Origin: Leisingera aquimarina DSM 24565
GTDB taxonomy: Bacteria; Pseudomonadota; Alphaproteobacteria; Rhodobacterales; Rhodobacteraceae
Assembly (NCBI RefSeq): GCF_000473165.1
Contig: NZ_KI421504.1
Coordinates: 1,516,100-1,580,099, forward strand
Direction of reading: 5' to 3'
Length of the DNA: 64,000 nucleotides
Shown: in pieces, positions 16,624 through 26,515 of the stretch
Layout: each line of letters starts with the position of its first letter
Position numbering within the stretch: position 1 is the first letter of the stretch
Notes under the pieces: model-generated
Database searches by the model: none
The model's input: the letters and a program-made list of their open reading frames with translations, nothing else
What the model was told of the DNA's origin: nothing
Position numbers and translations under genes: made by a program

Positions 16624-18639
16624 ATGCCCAATCCGCTTCTGTCCCGCTGGGACACGCCGTTTGAAATTGCCCCGTTCAACAACATCTCTGACGACGATTT
16701 TGCCCCTGCGCTGGAGCAGGCTCTTGCGGCGCACTCCGCACAGATCGACACCATCGCAAACAACAGCGAGGCGCCTGGTTTTGCGAATGTGGTCGAGGCG
16801 CTGGAAACCCCTTGCCGTGAGTTGGAGCAGGTGCTGGGCGTGTTCTTTGCTGTGGCAGGCGCCGACAGCAACCCCAAGCGCGAAGAGCTGCAGCGGGCGT
16901 TCTCGCCCAAACTGGCCGCGCATTTCTCGGCGATCACCGCCAACAAGGCCCTGTATGCACGGGTCAAGGCGGTCTGGGATCAACGCGAGGCGCTGGATCT
17001 GACGCAGGAGCAGCAGCGCGTCCTGATGCTGACCCACCGCGGTTTTGTCCGTGGCGGCGCAGCACTGGAAGGCGGAGCCGATAATCGGATGCAAGAGATC
17101 AAAGGACGGCTGGCCACTCTTGGCACAGAGTTCACCCAGAACCTGCTGGCGGATGAGCGGGACTGGTTCATGGAGCTGTCCGAAGACGATCTGGAAGGCT
17201 TGCCGGAATTCGTGATCAGTGCCGCCCGTGCCGCCGGCAAAGAAATGGGCAAAGACGGTCCGGTGGTGACCCTGTCGCGTTCTTTGATAACGCCGTTCCT
17301 GCAATTCTCCCCGCGACGGGATCTGCGCGAGAAAGCCTTTAACGCCTGGGCCGCCCGCGGTGCGGGTGGCGGAAGGACAGACAACCGGGCCATCGCAGCG
17401 GAAACTCTGCAGCTGCGCGAGGAGCGCGCGCAGCTATTGGGTTATGAAAATTTTGCGGCCTACAAGCTGGAAACAGAAATGGCCAAGACGCCGGACGCGG
17501 TGCGCGGGCTGCTGATGGATGTTTGGGGTCCGGCCAAGTCCCGCGCAGAGGCCGACGCAAAGGTGCTGACCGCGATGATGCAGGCGGACGGCATCAATGG
17601 CGATCTGGAGCCCTGGGACTGGCGCTACTACGCCGCAAAGCGCCGCAAGGCCGAGCATGACCTGGATGAGGCGGCGTTGAAACCTTACCTGCAGCTTGAC
17701 CGGATGATCGAAGCCAGCTTCGTCTGCGCAAACCGCCTGTTCGGGTTGGAGTTTGCACCGCTGGATGTACCGCTCTACCACCCGGATTGCCGCGCCTGGG
17801 AAGTGACCCGCAACGGCGAACATATCGCGGTCTTCATTGGCGACTATTTTGCCCGCGGCTCGAAACGCTCCGGCGCCTGGTGCTCGGCAATGCGGCAGCA
17901 GGCCAGGTTCCCCGAGGTGCAGGCGCCGGTGGTGATCAACGTCTGCAACTTCGCCAAAGGCGACCCGGCGCTGCTGTCCTGGGATGATGCCCGCACCCTG
18001 TTCCACGAGTTCGGCCACGCGTTGCATCAGATGCTGTCGGATGTGACCTATGAGAGCATCTCTGGCACCTCGGTCGCGCGCGATTTTGTGGAACTGCCCA
18101 GCCAGCTTTATGAACACTGGCTGGAAGTGCCGGAGGTGCTGCAGGAGTATGCTACCCACGCGGAAACCGGCGAACCAATGCCGCAGGAGATGCTGGAGAA
18201 GGTGCTGGGCGCATCCAATTTCGACATGGGCTTCCAGACGGTGGAATATGTGGCCTCGGCACTGGTGGATCTTGCGTTCCACGATGGCGCGGCGCCGACC
18301 GATCCGATGGCGAAACAGGCCGAAATGCTCGAAACCATCGGCATGCCCCGTGCCATCACCATGCGCCACGCCACCCCGCATTTCGCTCATGTCTTTGCCG
18401 GCGACGGCTATTCCTCCGGCTATTACAGCTACATGTGGTCTGAAGTGATGGACGCTGATGCTTTTGCAGCCTTTGAAGAAGCGGGCGGCGCCTTTGATGC
18501 GGAACGCGCCAAAGCACTGGAAGAGCACATCCTCTCAACTGGCGGATCTGTCGATCCGGCAGACCTCTACACCGCCTTCCGCGGCCGCTTGCCAGGGGTG
18601 GAGGCGCTGCTGAAAGGCCGCGGGCTGGCTGCGGAATAA
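16624..18639 (+). CDS. M3 family metallopeptidase (oligopeptidase A / peptidyl-dipeptidase Dcp type)
   Basis: A 671-residue cytoplasmic zinc peptidase that degrades short peptides. The zinc motif HEFGH is at about residues 461-465, in RTLFHEFGHALHQML. A downstream ligand region reads GTSVARDFVELPSQLYEHW, and the substrate-binding GDGYSSGYYSYMWSEV lies near the C-terminus. The start at 16624 has AAAGGAG eight bases upstream; an in-frame ATG at 16573 lacks support and would lie at the end of the enzyme relic. No signal peptide is seen. Choice between PrlC and Dcp needs a tree. Confidence 0.93.
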   Translation: MPNPLLSRWDTPFEIAPFNNISDDDFAPALEQALAAHSAQIDTIANNSEAPGFANVVEALETPCRELEQVLGVFFAVAGADSNPKREELQRAFSPKLAAHFSAITANKALYARVKAVWDQREALDLTQEQQRVLMLTHRGFVRGGAALEGGADNRMQEIKGRLATLGTEFTQNLLADERDWFMELSEDDLEGLPEFVISAARAAGKEMGKDGPVVTLSRSLITPFLQFSPRRDLREKAFNAWAARGAGGGRTDNRAIAAETLQLREERAQLLGYENFAAYKLETEMAKTPDAVRGLLMDVWGPAKSRAEADAKVLTAMMQADGINGDLEPWDWRYYAAKRRKAEHDLDEAALKPYLQLDRMIEASFVCANRLFGLEFAPLDVPLYHPDCRAWEVTRNGEHIAVFIGDYFARGSKRSGAWCSAMRQQARFPEVQAPVVINVCNFAKGDPALLSWDDARTLFHEFGHALHQMLSDVTYESISGTSVARDFVELPSQLYEHWLEVPEVLQEYATHAETGEPMPQEMLEKVLGASNFDMGFQTVEYVASALVDLAFHDGAAPTDPMAKQAEMLETIGMPRAITMRHATPHFAHVFAGDGYSSGYYSYMWSEVMDADAFAAFEEAGGAFDAERAKALEEHILSTGGSVDPADLYTAFRGRLPGVEALLKGRGLAAE

Positions 18640-18680
18640 CAGGCGTTCCGTTGGGCGCGGCATTGGAATTGGGTATATAA

Positions 18681-18721
18681 GACCAGAAAGAAGCAGAAGG
18701 GCCTTTGGCTTCTTTCTGGTC
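18681..18721. terminator. Likely bidirectional terminator between the M3 peptidase and ghrA
   Basis: A perfect 14-bp stem GACCAGAAAGAAGC / GCTTCTTTCTGGTC encloses a 13-base loop. It sits between two convergent genes, 42 bases past the peptidase stop. The stem is A/T-rich on its outer side rather than followed by a separate T-run. Function as a terminator is inferred from position and stem length. Confidence 0.65.
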
Positions 18722-18739
18722 GTCAATACCTTGGGGTGA

Positions 18740-18768
18740 GCGCCGCAGGCGCGAGGGGCAACGCCCCT
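18740..18768. repeat. Paired short palindromes beside the ghrA stop
   Basis: Two adjacent hairpins, GCGCC-gca-GGCGC (18740-18752) and AGGGGC-aac-GCCCCT (18754-18768), run into the ghrA stop codon. Similar GC-rich palindromes recur in other gaps of the window (near 37.75 and 60.38 kb), so this is probably a dispersed genomic repeat rather than a gene-specific site. Confidence 0.5.
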
Positions 18769-19699
18769 AGTACCCGAGACTGCGGTCCACCAGATGCAGC
18801 AGCGGCTCGCCCGCCTCATTGCGGCGGATGTTTTCAGCGATCACCTCGGCAGCGGTGCTTTCCCGGGTTTCCGATGCGATATGCGGCGTCACTGTCACAT
18901 TCGGATGAGCCCAATAGGGATGCTCCGGCGGCAGCGGCTCGACACGGAACACATCCAATGTCGCATGCCCGATCTGGCCGCTGCCGAGTGCTGCCAGCAA
19001 GGCGTCATCATCTATCAGCGGTCCGCGGCCCGGGTTGATGATCTTTGCCCCCTTGGGCAGCATGGCCAGGGTCTCTGCATTCAGCGTGTTTTCGGTGGCG
19101 GGGGTGTCCGGCAACAGCAGGATCACGATTTCCGCCTGCGCCAGCGCCGCCTTCAGCCCGTCCGCTCCGGCATGGCAGGTGACGCCGTTGATTTCCTTTT
19201 GGCTCCGGCTCCAGCCTGAAACCTGGAACCCGAGCGCAGCCAGCGCCTTGGCCGAAGCCGTTCCCAGCGCCCCCAGGCCCAGCACCGTCACGCAGCGGTC
19301 CCTGGCCAATGGCGGCGCCAGCGGCTCCCAGTGGCCGTTCTGCCCGTGGATATGCGCATCCATTCCCAAGTGATAGCGCAGAGTGTGGCCAACCACCCAT
19401 TCGGTCATGCCTTGTTCCAGCCCGCTATCCACCATCCGCGTGAGGGGCACGGCGGCAGGCACGACGGGCACGACCTTTTCCACACCTGCCCAAAGGCTCA
19501 GCACGGCCTTTACGCGATCAAAACGGGTGAAGCCGCTGATGGGTCCGTTGGGCGCAAAGATGATGTAATCCACCTCTTCCGGAGCGAAATCATTGCGCAG
19601 TTCGGCATCCAGATTCAAACGGGCGAATTCCGCGTTCAGCAGCGGCTCGTAAGCGGGCCAGGCATCGGTGCGGCCGGCAAACAGGACATTGGCGGTCAT
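18767..19699 (-). CDS. ghrA: Glyoxylate/hydroxypyruvate reductase A (D-2-hydroxyacid dehydrogenase)
   Basis: NAD(P)H-dependent reduction of glyoxylate and hydroxypyruvate. The 310-residue protein starts at the ATG at 19699. It has the Rossmann motif VTVLGLGALGTASAKALAAL, the catalytic Arg region AKIINPGRGPLIDDDALLAA, a Glu in VFRVEPLPPEHPYW, and the His in VTVTPHIASETRE. The YIIFAPNGPISGF N-terminal style matches the GhrA branch. It follows rodA by 16 bases on the same strand, so it is probably the last gene of the rod-shape transcript, although it has no obvious link to cell shape. Confidence 0.9.
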   Translation of the reverse strand: MTANVLFAGRTDAWPAYEPLLNAEFARLNLDAELRNDFAPEEVDYIIFAPNGPISGFTRFDRVKAVLSLWAGVEKVVPVVPAAVPLTRMVDSGLEQGMTEWVVGHTLRYHLGMDAHIHGQNGHWEPLAPPLARDRCVTVLGLGALGTASAKALAALGFQVSGWSRSQKEINGVTCHAGADGLKAALAQAEIVILLLPDTPATENTLNAETLAMLPKGAKIINPGRGPLIDDDALLAALGSGQIGHATLDVFRVEPLPPEHPYWAHPNVTVTPHIASETRESTAAEVIAENIRRNEAGEPLLHLVDRSLGY

Positions 19700-19715
19700 G
19701 GAAACTCCCTGATCT

Positions 19716-20867
19716 TCAGCGCGAGGAATGGCGCGGGCGGTGGATATGGGCGCTTTGCACAATGCCGAAGGCCCCGAGCAGCACAAGCATTGCCGAGCCG
19801 CCGTATGAGACCATCGGCAGCGGCACGCCGACCACTGGTGCCAGCCCCATCACCATCGACATGTTGACGGCAAAGAACAGGAAAAAGGTGATGGCAATGC
19901 CCAGGATTACCAGCGAAGAAAACCGGTCTTTGGCGGCAATCGCCGAGGCAATGCAGAACAGGATGATCAGCATGTAAATGAACAGCAGGGTAACGCCGCC
20001 GATGAAGCCGAACTCCTCCGCCAGGGTGGTAAATATAAAGTCGGTGTGTTTTTCCGGCAGGAAGTTCAGCCGCGATTGCGTGCCCTGCATGAAGCCCCGT
20101 CCGGACCAGCCGCCGGATCCCAGCGCAATCTGCGACTGGGTGATGTGATAACCCGCGCCTAAGGGATCCTGCGAGGGGTCCATAAATGTGTCGATGCGGC
20201 GGAACTGGTAGTCCTTCAACAACTGCCAGTCGGTGCCGCGGCTTTGGAACACCGCGCTGACCAGCCCCACGCCAGCAGCAATTACCGCCACGAAATAAGC
20301 CCAATGCACGCCCGCAAGGAACATCACCCCGCCGCCTGCGGCCATCAGCAGGATCGAGGTGCCAAGATCCGGCTGTTTCAGCACCAGCGCCGTTGGCAGC
20401 AGGATCAGGAACACCGGCAGCAGCACCCACAAGGGCCGCGAGGTCTTCTCGGCAGGCAGCCAGTCATAATAGGCCGCCAGCAGCATCACCAAGGCGATCT
20501 TGGTCACTTCGGAAGGCTGCAAGCGCATGAAGCCTATGTCGATCCAGCGCTGCGCACCCATGCCCACGGTGCCGAACAGTTCCACCGCGACCAGCAGTGC
20601 CAGAGAGCCGAGGTAGGCCAGCACCGAGACATTGCGCCAGAACCAGATCGGGATCATCGCCACCACAAACATGACACCCAGGCCCAGGGCAAAGCGTTTG
20701 ACCTGCGGTTCGACCCAGGGGCTGAATGAGCCGCCGGCCACGGAATAGAGCATCAGGAAGCCGACGCTGGAGACCGTGATCAGCAGCAGGGTCAGCCCCC
20801 AGTTCAAATACAGTATTTTGCGCAGGCCGGAGGGGGTCGACTTGGCATGATACTCAAGATAGCTCAT
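19716..20867 (-). CDS. rodA: RodA, rod-shape SEDS peptidoglycan glycosyltransferase
   Basis: A 383-residue polytopic membrane protein that polymerises glycan strands with PBP2 in the elongasome. SEDS motifs include LVLKQPDLGTSILLMAAGG, LPEKHTDFIFTTLAEEFGFI and GVPLPMVSYGGSAMLVLLGA. About ten hydrophobic segments are visible. Its ATG overlaps the mrdA stop in an ATGA (20864-20867), so the partner transpeptidase and RodA are translationally coupled, as expected for an obligate pair. Confidence 0.97.
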   Translation of the reverse strand: MSYLEYHAKSTPSGLRKILYLNWGLTLLLITVSSVGFLMLYSVAGGSFSPWVEPQVKRFALGLGVMFVVAMIPIWFWRNVSVLAYLGSLALLVAVELFGTVGMGAQRWIDIGFMRLQPSEVTKIALVMLLAAYYDWLPAEKTSRPLWVLLPVFLILLPTALVLKQPDLGTSILLMAAGGGVMFLAGVHWAYFVAVIAAGVGLVSAVFQSRGTDWQLLKDYQFRRIDTFMDPSQDPLGAGYHITQSQIALGSGGWSGRGFMQGTQSRLNFLPEKHTDFIFTTLAEEFGFIGGVTLLFIYMLIILFCIASAIAAKDRFSSLVILGIAITFFLFFAVNMSMVMGLAPVVGVPLPMVSYGGSAMLVLLGAFGIVQSAHIHRPRHSSR

Positions 20868-22810
20868 GCCTTGCTGCTCCTGCTGCCCAGGGGGCGCTTG
20901 ACGCGTTCGCGCTCCAGCCGTTCCTGCTGCGCCTTGATGCGGCTGCGGTCCCCTTTGGGGTAGGCCTCCAGCGGCGGGGTGCCATCGTAAAGCGCCTGCA
21001 GCAGCACGTCGCGGGCAATCGGCGCCGCCGCCCTGGAGCCGCCGCCGCCATGTTCAACCACCACAGCCACCGCGTATTTCGGTTTGTCATAGGGGGCGAA
21101 ACAGACGTACAGCGCGTGGTCGCGCCGGTCCCAGGGCAGATCCTCGTTGCGGATCACCCCCGCGGCCCGTTCGGCGGCGGTGATGTTACGCACCTGGCTG
21201 GTGCCGCTTTTGCCGGCCATCCGTATGTTATCAGCGATGATGCGGGAGCGGTAGCCGGTGCCCCGGCGGTCGTTGCTGACCGAATACATGCCGCGCCGCA
21301 CCATGCGCAGGCTGTTTTCGCTGACATCCAAAGGGTCGCCCGCGCCGCTGGGCAGTTCCACCCCGTCGAGCGACTTCAGCAGCCGCGGCGTGACACTGCG
21401 CCCGGTGGCGATCCGTGCGGTCATCACCGCCAGCTGCAACGGCGAGGCGAGCGTGAAGCCCTGGCCGATCGAGGAGTTCGCGGTGTCGCCGATCAGCCAG
21501 TCCTTGCCATAAGAGCGGGCTTTCCATTCCTTGGTCGGGGTGATCCCCTGGGCGACCGCCGACATTGGCAGGTCATGCTTGATACCGAGGCCGAATTTGT
21601 TGGCCATGGCTGAGATATTGTCGATCCCGGTCTTGATCGCCACGTCGTAGTAATAGACATCGCAGGACCGTTTCAGCGAGGTGTTGAGGTCCACATGCCC
21701 GTGGCCCGCCCGCTTCCAGCAGTGGAACCGGCGGCCGGCAACCTTCAGATAGCCCGGGCACCACACGGTTTCCTCTGGCCCGATCACGCCCTGTTCCAGC
21801 GCTGCCAGTGCGGTGATCATCTTGAATGTAGAGCCGGGCGGGTAGGTGCCCTGCACGGTTTTGTTGGAAAGCGGGCGGTAGTTGTCTTCGGTCAGCATCC
21901 GGTAGTCAGCGACTGAGATACCGCGCACGAACAGATTGGGGTCAAAACTGGGCGAGGAGCAGATCGCGCGGATATCGCCGTCTTCGCAGTCAATCACCAC
22001 GGCGGCGGCGCTTTCGCGGCCCAGCCGCGCCTGGACGTAATTCTGCAGCTCCGCGTCGGTGGTCAGCTGCATATCAGCGCCGGAAATACCCTCGCGCCGG
22101 TCCAGCTCGCGCATCACTCGGCCGGTGGCATTGACCTCAACCCGCTTGGCGCCTGCCTTGCCGCGCAGCACGTCCTCGCGTTTGGCCTCGAACCCGACCT
22201 TGCCGATCTGGAAGCGCGGGATCAGCAGCACGGGTTCAGGATCTTCCATCTTGCTCAGGTCATAATCAGAAACCGGGCCGACATAGCCCACCACATGGGC
22301 AAAATCGCCCAACTGCGGATAGACCCGGGTCAGGCCCACCTCTGGTGTGACGCCAGGCAGGGCTGGCGCGTTCACCGCCACCTTGGAAATATCCTCCCAG
22401 CCGATCCGGTCGGCCAGCGTGATCGGCAGGAACGGCGGCGAGCGGCGCATTTCGGTGCGGGCGCGTTCCAGGTCTTCCGGGTCCAGCGGCAGCAGGCTCG
22501 ACAGCTTGTCGATCACCGCCTCGACGTCGCCGGCGTCCTCGGGCACCACAGTAATCCGGTAGGACGGCGAGTTCTGCGCAATGATCAGCCCGTTGCGGTC
22601 AAATATCTGCCCGCGGGCGGGCGGCAGCAGGCGGATGTTGATCCGGTTTTCCTCTGCCAGCAGGCGGAACTCATCCGCTTGATCCACTTGCAGAAAGCGC
22701 ATCCTTGCTGCCAGCCCGCCGGCAAAGGCCAGCTGCAGACCGCCCAGCAGCAGTGCCCGCCGGGTCATCTTGCCATGAGAGGCGTCCAGTTCCTTGGAAT
22801 TGCGTTTCAT
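20864..22810 (-). CDS. mrdA: Penicillin-binding protein 2 (elongasome transpeptidase)
   Basis: A 648-residue class B PBP that cross-links lateral-wall peptidoglycan. It has a single N-terminal membrane anchor (RRALLLGGLQLAFAGGLAAR), the dimerisation domain, and the transpeptidase motifs STFK in YPPGSTFKMITALAALEQG, SCD in LKRSCDVYYYDVAIKTG, and KSGT in MAGKSGTSQVRNI. The ATG at 22810 overlaps the mreD stop. An in-frame start further upstream would extend into mreD and is unlikely. It is the fourth gene of mreB-mreC-mreD-mrdA-rodA. Confidence 0.97.
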   Translation of the reverse strand: MKRNSKELDASHGKMTRRALLLGGLQLAFAGGLAARMRFLQVDQADEFRLLAEENRINIRLLPPARGQIFDRNGLIIAQNSPSYRITVVPEDAGDVEAVIDKLSSLLPLDPEDLERARTEMRRSPPFLPITLADRIGWEDISKVAVNAPALPGVTPEVGLTRVYPQLGDFAHVVGYVGPVSDYDLSKMEDPEPVLLIPRFQIGKVGFEAKREDVLRGKAGAKRVEVNATGRVMRELDRREGISGADMQLTTDAELQNYVQARLGRESAAAVVIDCEDGDIRAICSSPSFDPNLFVRGISVADYRMLTEDNYRPLSNKTVQGTYPPGSTFKMITALAALEQGVIGPEETVWCPGYLKVAGRRFHCWKRAGHGHVDLNTSLKRSCDVYYYDVAIKTGIDNISAMANKFGLGIKHDLPMSAVAQGITPTKEWKARSYGKDWLIGDTANSSIGQGFTLASPLQLAVMTARIATGRSVTPRLLKSLDGVELPSGAGDPLDVSENSLRMVRRGMYSVSNDRRGTGYRSRIIADNIRMAGKSGTSQVRNITAAERAAGVIRNEDLPWDRRDHALYVCFAPYDKPKYAVAVVVEHGGGGSRAAAPIARDVLLQALYDGTPPLEAYPKGDRSRIKAQQERLERERVKRPLGSRSSKA

Positions 22811-23346
22811 CGGCGGCTCATCAGAGTTTCGGCCTCGGAAGGGGACAATTTGCGCACACCCAGAATAGCCTGGCTGACCCAAACTGCCAGCGGATAGGCG
22901 GCGATGGTCATCACAATCTGGATCACGGTCAGGCTAAGCGGCGCTTGCTCCACGCCAAACATTACAAGAACCAGCCGGTTCAATGCGGCAATCCCGATCA
23001 GGGTCACGCCGGCTGCCAGCCACTCGCTGGCGAATGTGCTTTCCCGGTGCGGGGCCGCACGCGCCTTCAGGAACTCGCGGGCCAGCACCGTCAGCAAGGC
23101 CAGCAATCCAGGCGGGCGCTGAAACAGCAGATCGGCCAGCAGCATGACCAGCGCAATCGACAGCGCAGGCACAAAATCGGGGCGGCGCATCGACCAGACC
23201 ATCGCCATCAGCAGCAGGAAATCCGGCGGCGCCCAGAACCGCGGTTCAGTGTCCAACGGCAGCAGATGAAAAAACATGATCAGCAGCGCCAGCGCGGGAA
23301 AGGCTGCGCGCATAGTCCAGATCCGGGCGGGCGAGGTATTAGCCAT
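22807..23346 (-). CDS. mreD: MreD, rod-shape-determining membrane protein
   Basis: A small polytopic membrane protein of 179 residues linking MreC to the elongasome. Hydrophobic segments cover most of the chain (FPALALLIMFFHLLPLDTEP; FLLLMAMVWSM; FVPALSIALVMLLADLLFQR; VIQIVMTIAAYPLAVWVSQA). The RPDFVP and DLLFQRPPGL pattern fits alphaproteobacterial MreD. I use the ATG at 23346, which overlaps the end of mreC by 8 bases; an in-frame ATG at 23370 is also possible. The stop overlaps the mrdA start. Confidence 0.92.
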   Translation of the reverse strand: MANTSPARIWTMRAAFPALALLIMFFHLLPLDTEPRFWAPPDFLLLMAMVWSMRRPDFVPALSIALVMLLADLLFQRPPGLLALLTVLAREFLKARAAPHRESTFASEWLAAGVTLIGIAALNRLVLVMFGVEQAPLSLTVIQIVMTIAAYPLAVWVSQAILGVRKLSPSEAETLMSRR

Positions 23347-24280
23347 TGCCGGCCTCAGCAGTGCCCTCAACGCTGCCGTCTCCCAGCCCTTCGGGCCGCG
23401 GCTGCGGAACCGGATCCCCCGGGGCGGCGCCCACCAGCCCGCCGGGATCCTGGATCACCTCTGTGCCGTGGTGGCGCAGCACCCGCAGAAACTCCAACCG
23501 GCTGTAATCCGCGGACAGCCGCACCCGCATCCGGCCCGAGCGGTCCTTGGCCACCTGGCCGATCAGCAGGCCCGCCGGAAACACTGATCCATCGCCGGAG
23601 GAGATCACCCGGTCGCCGGGCCGCACGAGATCAGGGTTTTCCAGAAAACTCAGTACTGGTGCGGCGCTGTTGTCACCGGTGACCAGCGAGGTCTGTCCGG
23701 AAGGTTGAATGGTTGCCGGAACGGCGCTGGCGGCATCGGTCAGCAGAATCACGCGTGCAGTGTCGCGCCCGGTGCCGGAAATCCGGCCCACCAGCCCGAT
23801 CCCGTCCATCGCTGCCCAGCCGTCATGCACCCCGTCGCGGCTGCCCACATTCAGCAGCACAGACTGCCGGAAGGGGGAGCCGCTGTCGGCCATCACCACC
23901 CCGGTGATATAGGTGAGCTGCGGGTCCAGCCGCACGTTGTTGAAATCCAGCAGCCGGGCGTTTTCCTGTTCCAGCTGCAGCGCCGCCTCCTTCCAGGCCC
24001 GCATCTGCCGCAGCTCGCTGCGCAGTTCGCGGTTCTGTTCTGCCAGCCGCTGATAGCTTTGGAAATCGCGCACCAGGTTGACTGCGGCAGTGACTGGCAC
24101 CATGGCCCAGTCCATGCTGGGCACCACCTTGTCCGCCACCTGGGCGCGGAACCGTTCCACTCTTGGGCTGTCGATCCGCCAGACGATGAACACTGCAGCC
24201 AAGCACAGGCACAGCACTGCTGTCAGCAGACGCCGCAGCGGGGTTGCATACTCGTCGCGCTGTGACTTGTCCTTTGCCAC
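23339..24280 (-). CDS. mreC: MreC, rod-shape-determining periplasmic protein
   Basis: A 313-residue bitopic protein with a cytoplasmic N-terminus, one membrane helix (LLTAVLCLCLAAVFIVWRI), a coiled coil (about residues 75-110, LAEQNRELRSELRQMRAWKE) and the MreC beta-barrel core (VVMADSGSPFRQSVLLNVGS; GWAAMDGIGLVGRISGTGRD). It organises PBP2 and RodA on the periplasmic side. The C-terminus is an acidic Pro/Gly-rich tail typical of alphaproteobacterial members. The start is a GTG at 24280, 65 bases after mreB. Confidence 0.95.
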   Translation of the reverse strand: MAKDKSQRDEYATPLRRLLTAVLCLCLAAVFIVWRIDSPRVERFRAQVADKVVPSMDWAMVPVTAAVNLVRDFQSYQRLAEQNRELRSELRQMRAWKEAALQLEQENARLLDFNNVRLDPQLTYITGVVMADSGSPFRQSVLLNVGSRDGVHDGWAAMDGIGLVGRISGTGRDTARVILLTDAASAVPATIQPSGQTSLVTGDNSAAPVLSFLENPDLVRPGDRVISSGDGSVFPAGLLIGQVAKDRSGRMRVRLSADYSRLEFLRVLRHHGTEVIQDPGGLVGAAPGDPVPQPRPEGLGDGSVEGTAEAGNG

Positions 24281-24345
24281 GTCTCTCCTTCCAGCCGCCC
24301 CTCCAGCACCCTGTCAGCTGGCGCCGTTCCGGCGGTCAGGGGCGT

Positions 24346-25461
<1,116 letters not shown>

Positions 25462-25611
25462 TTATAAGCGGCAGTGCAGTGCCGCGAAAGGGCGTATTAT
25501 GGTGAAACAGCGCCTTTCCGCCAAGTCCACGGCGTCATTACCGGCTCTGTCCCAGCGGGAAGACCGGGACTGGCGCAGAACCCCGCCTGGGCCGGCAGCA
25601 GCGGGCCCAGG

Positions 25612-26394
25612 TCAACTGGAGAAAATCCGCTTCATTTCAGCATCAAAATGCGACCAGGTCAGGCTGGCGCTGTTGCCGGCATAGCCCTCGTAATAGGATT
25701 TGCCGCTGGAGGTCGGCAGCCCGGCCCAGATCTTGGCCAGGTTCAGCATGAAGGTCTTGCGCGGCATCTCAGCCTGCAGGAAGGCGCTGTAGCCGGCCTC
25801 TTCGATCAGCTGATGCGCCAGCTGATCCTGCAGCTCGGGCGAGAAGCGGGCCTGCGGTTTCACACCCTGATGCTTGACCAGCCGCCGGAAGGTTGCGGGG
25901 ATCAGCTGATAGCGCCCGATGGCGTGGGGCTGTCCTGGCGTTGCATTGATCCAGGCGTTTATCTCGGCAACGGTCATCTGCGTGGGTTTCTTCGGCGGCT
26001 TGCGTTTGGCGCCGTGCTGCACGGCATCATAGTTTGCCTTGCCTGCCTCGGCGCTGGCGATCAGCGACAGCAGGCGGCTTACGCTTGGCGGCGCGCTGAG
26101 GAGCGGGGCAAACAGGCTGCCGCCGCTGCGGCCGCGGAACAGGCTGGCGGCACCGGGGTCCAGCGACACCGCACCGCGCCCGGTGCCGGCTCCGGGCAGG
26201 GTATCGGGCAGCAGGCTGGCAATTGCCTGCGGTGCCGTGCCTGGCGCAGAACCGGGTTGCGGGGCAGAGGCTTTGTGCAGGAAGAACTGGCTGCCGACCA
26301 GCGAATAGCCTTGCGCGCTGACCGCTGCCGCGGCGCACAGCAGCATAGCCAGAAGTGTAAGGAAGAGGGCAACGGCGCTCGTTCTGAGGGGCAT
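25612..26394 (-). CDS. Secreted muramidase-like protein related to phage lambda lysozyme (COG4678-like)
   Basis: A 260-residue protein with a signal peptide or membrane anchor (residues 5-27) and a Pro/Ala/Gly-rich linker to about residue 105. The C-terminal domain resembles the lambda R endolysin family: LIASAEAGKANYDAV with candidate catalytic Glu116, HAIGRYQLIPATFRRL, and MLNLAKIWAGLPTSSGKSYY, compared with the GRYQ and NIWASLP blocks of lambda R. The match is from recall, not alignment. It lies directly upstream of mreB on the same strand, so a role in peptidoglycan remodelling is plausible. An in-frame ATG at 26496 would bury the signal peptide. Confidence 0.75.
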   Translation of the reverse strand: MPLRTSAVALFLTLLAMLLCAAAAVSAQGYSLVGSQFFLHKASAPQPGSAPGTAPQAIASLLPDTLPGAGTGRGAVSLDPGAASLFRGRSGGSLFAPLLSAPPSVSRLLSLIASAEAGKANYDAVQHGAKRKPPKKPTQMTVAEINAWINATPGQPHAIGRYQLIPATFRRLVKHQGVKPQARFSPELQDQLAHQLIEEAGYSAFLQAEMPRKTFMLNLAKIWAGLPTSSGKSYYEGYAGNSASLTWSHFDAEMKRIFSS

Positions 26395-26515
26395 AAGGGA
26401 CCTGCATTCTGCGGTATCTCGACTGGCTGCAGTCTGCTGTGTTGAGGTTGAGATTCCGTTTACCCGGCGTGCGCTGCCCCTTCCGCCCTCCGGCAATTGC
26501 CGCTAGAGGGGGCTT

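Noticed and set aside
25612-26394. Phage lysis cassette
   Set aside because: The lysozyme-like gene has no holin, spanin or other phage neighbour, and it has a host-type signal peptide and Pro/Ala linker.
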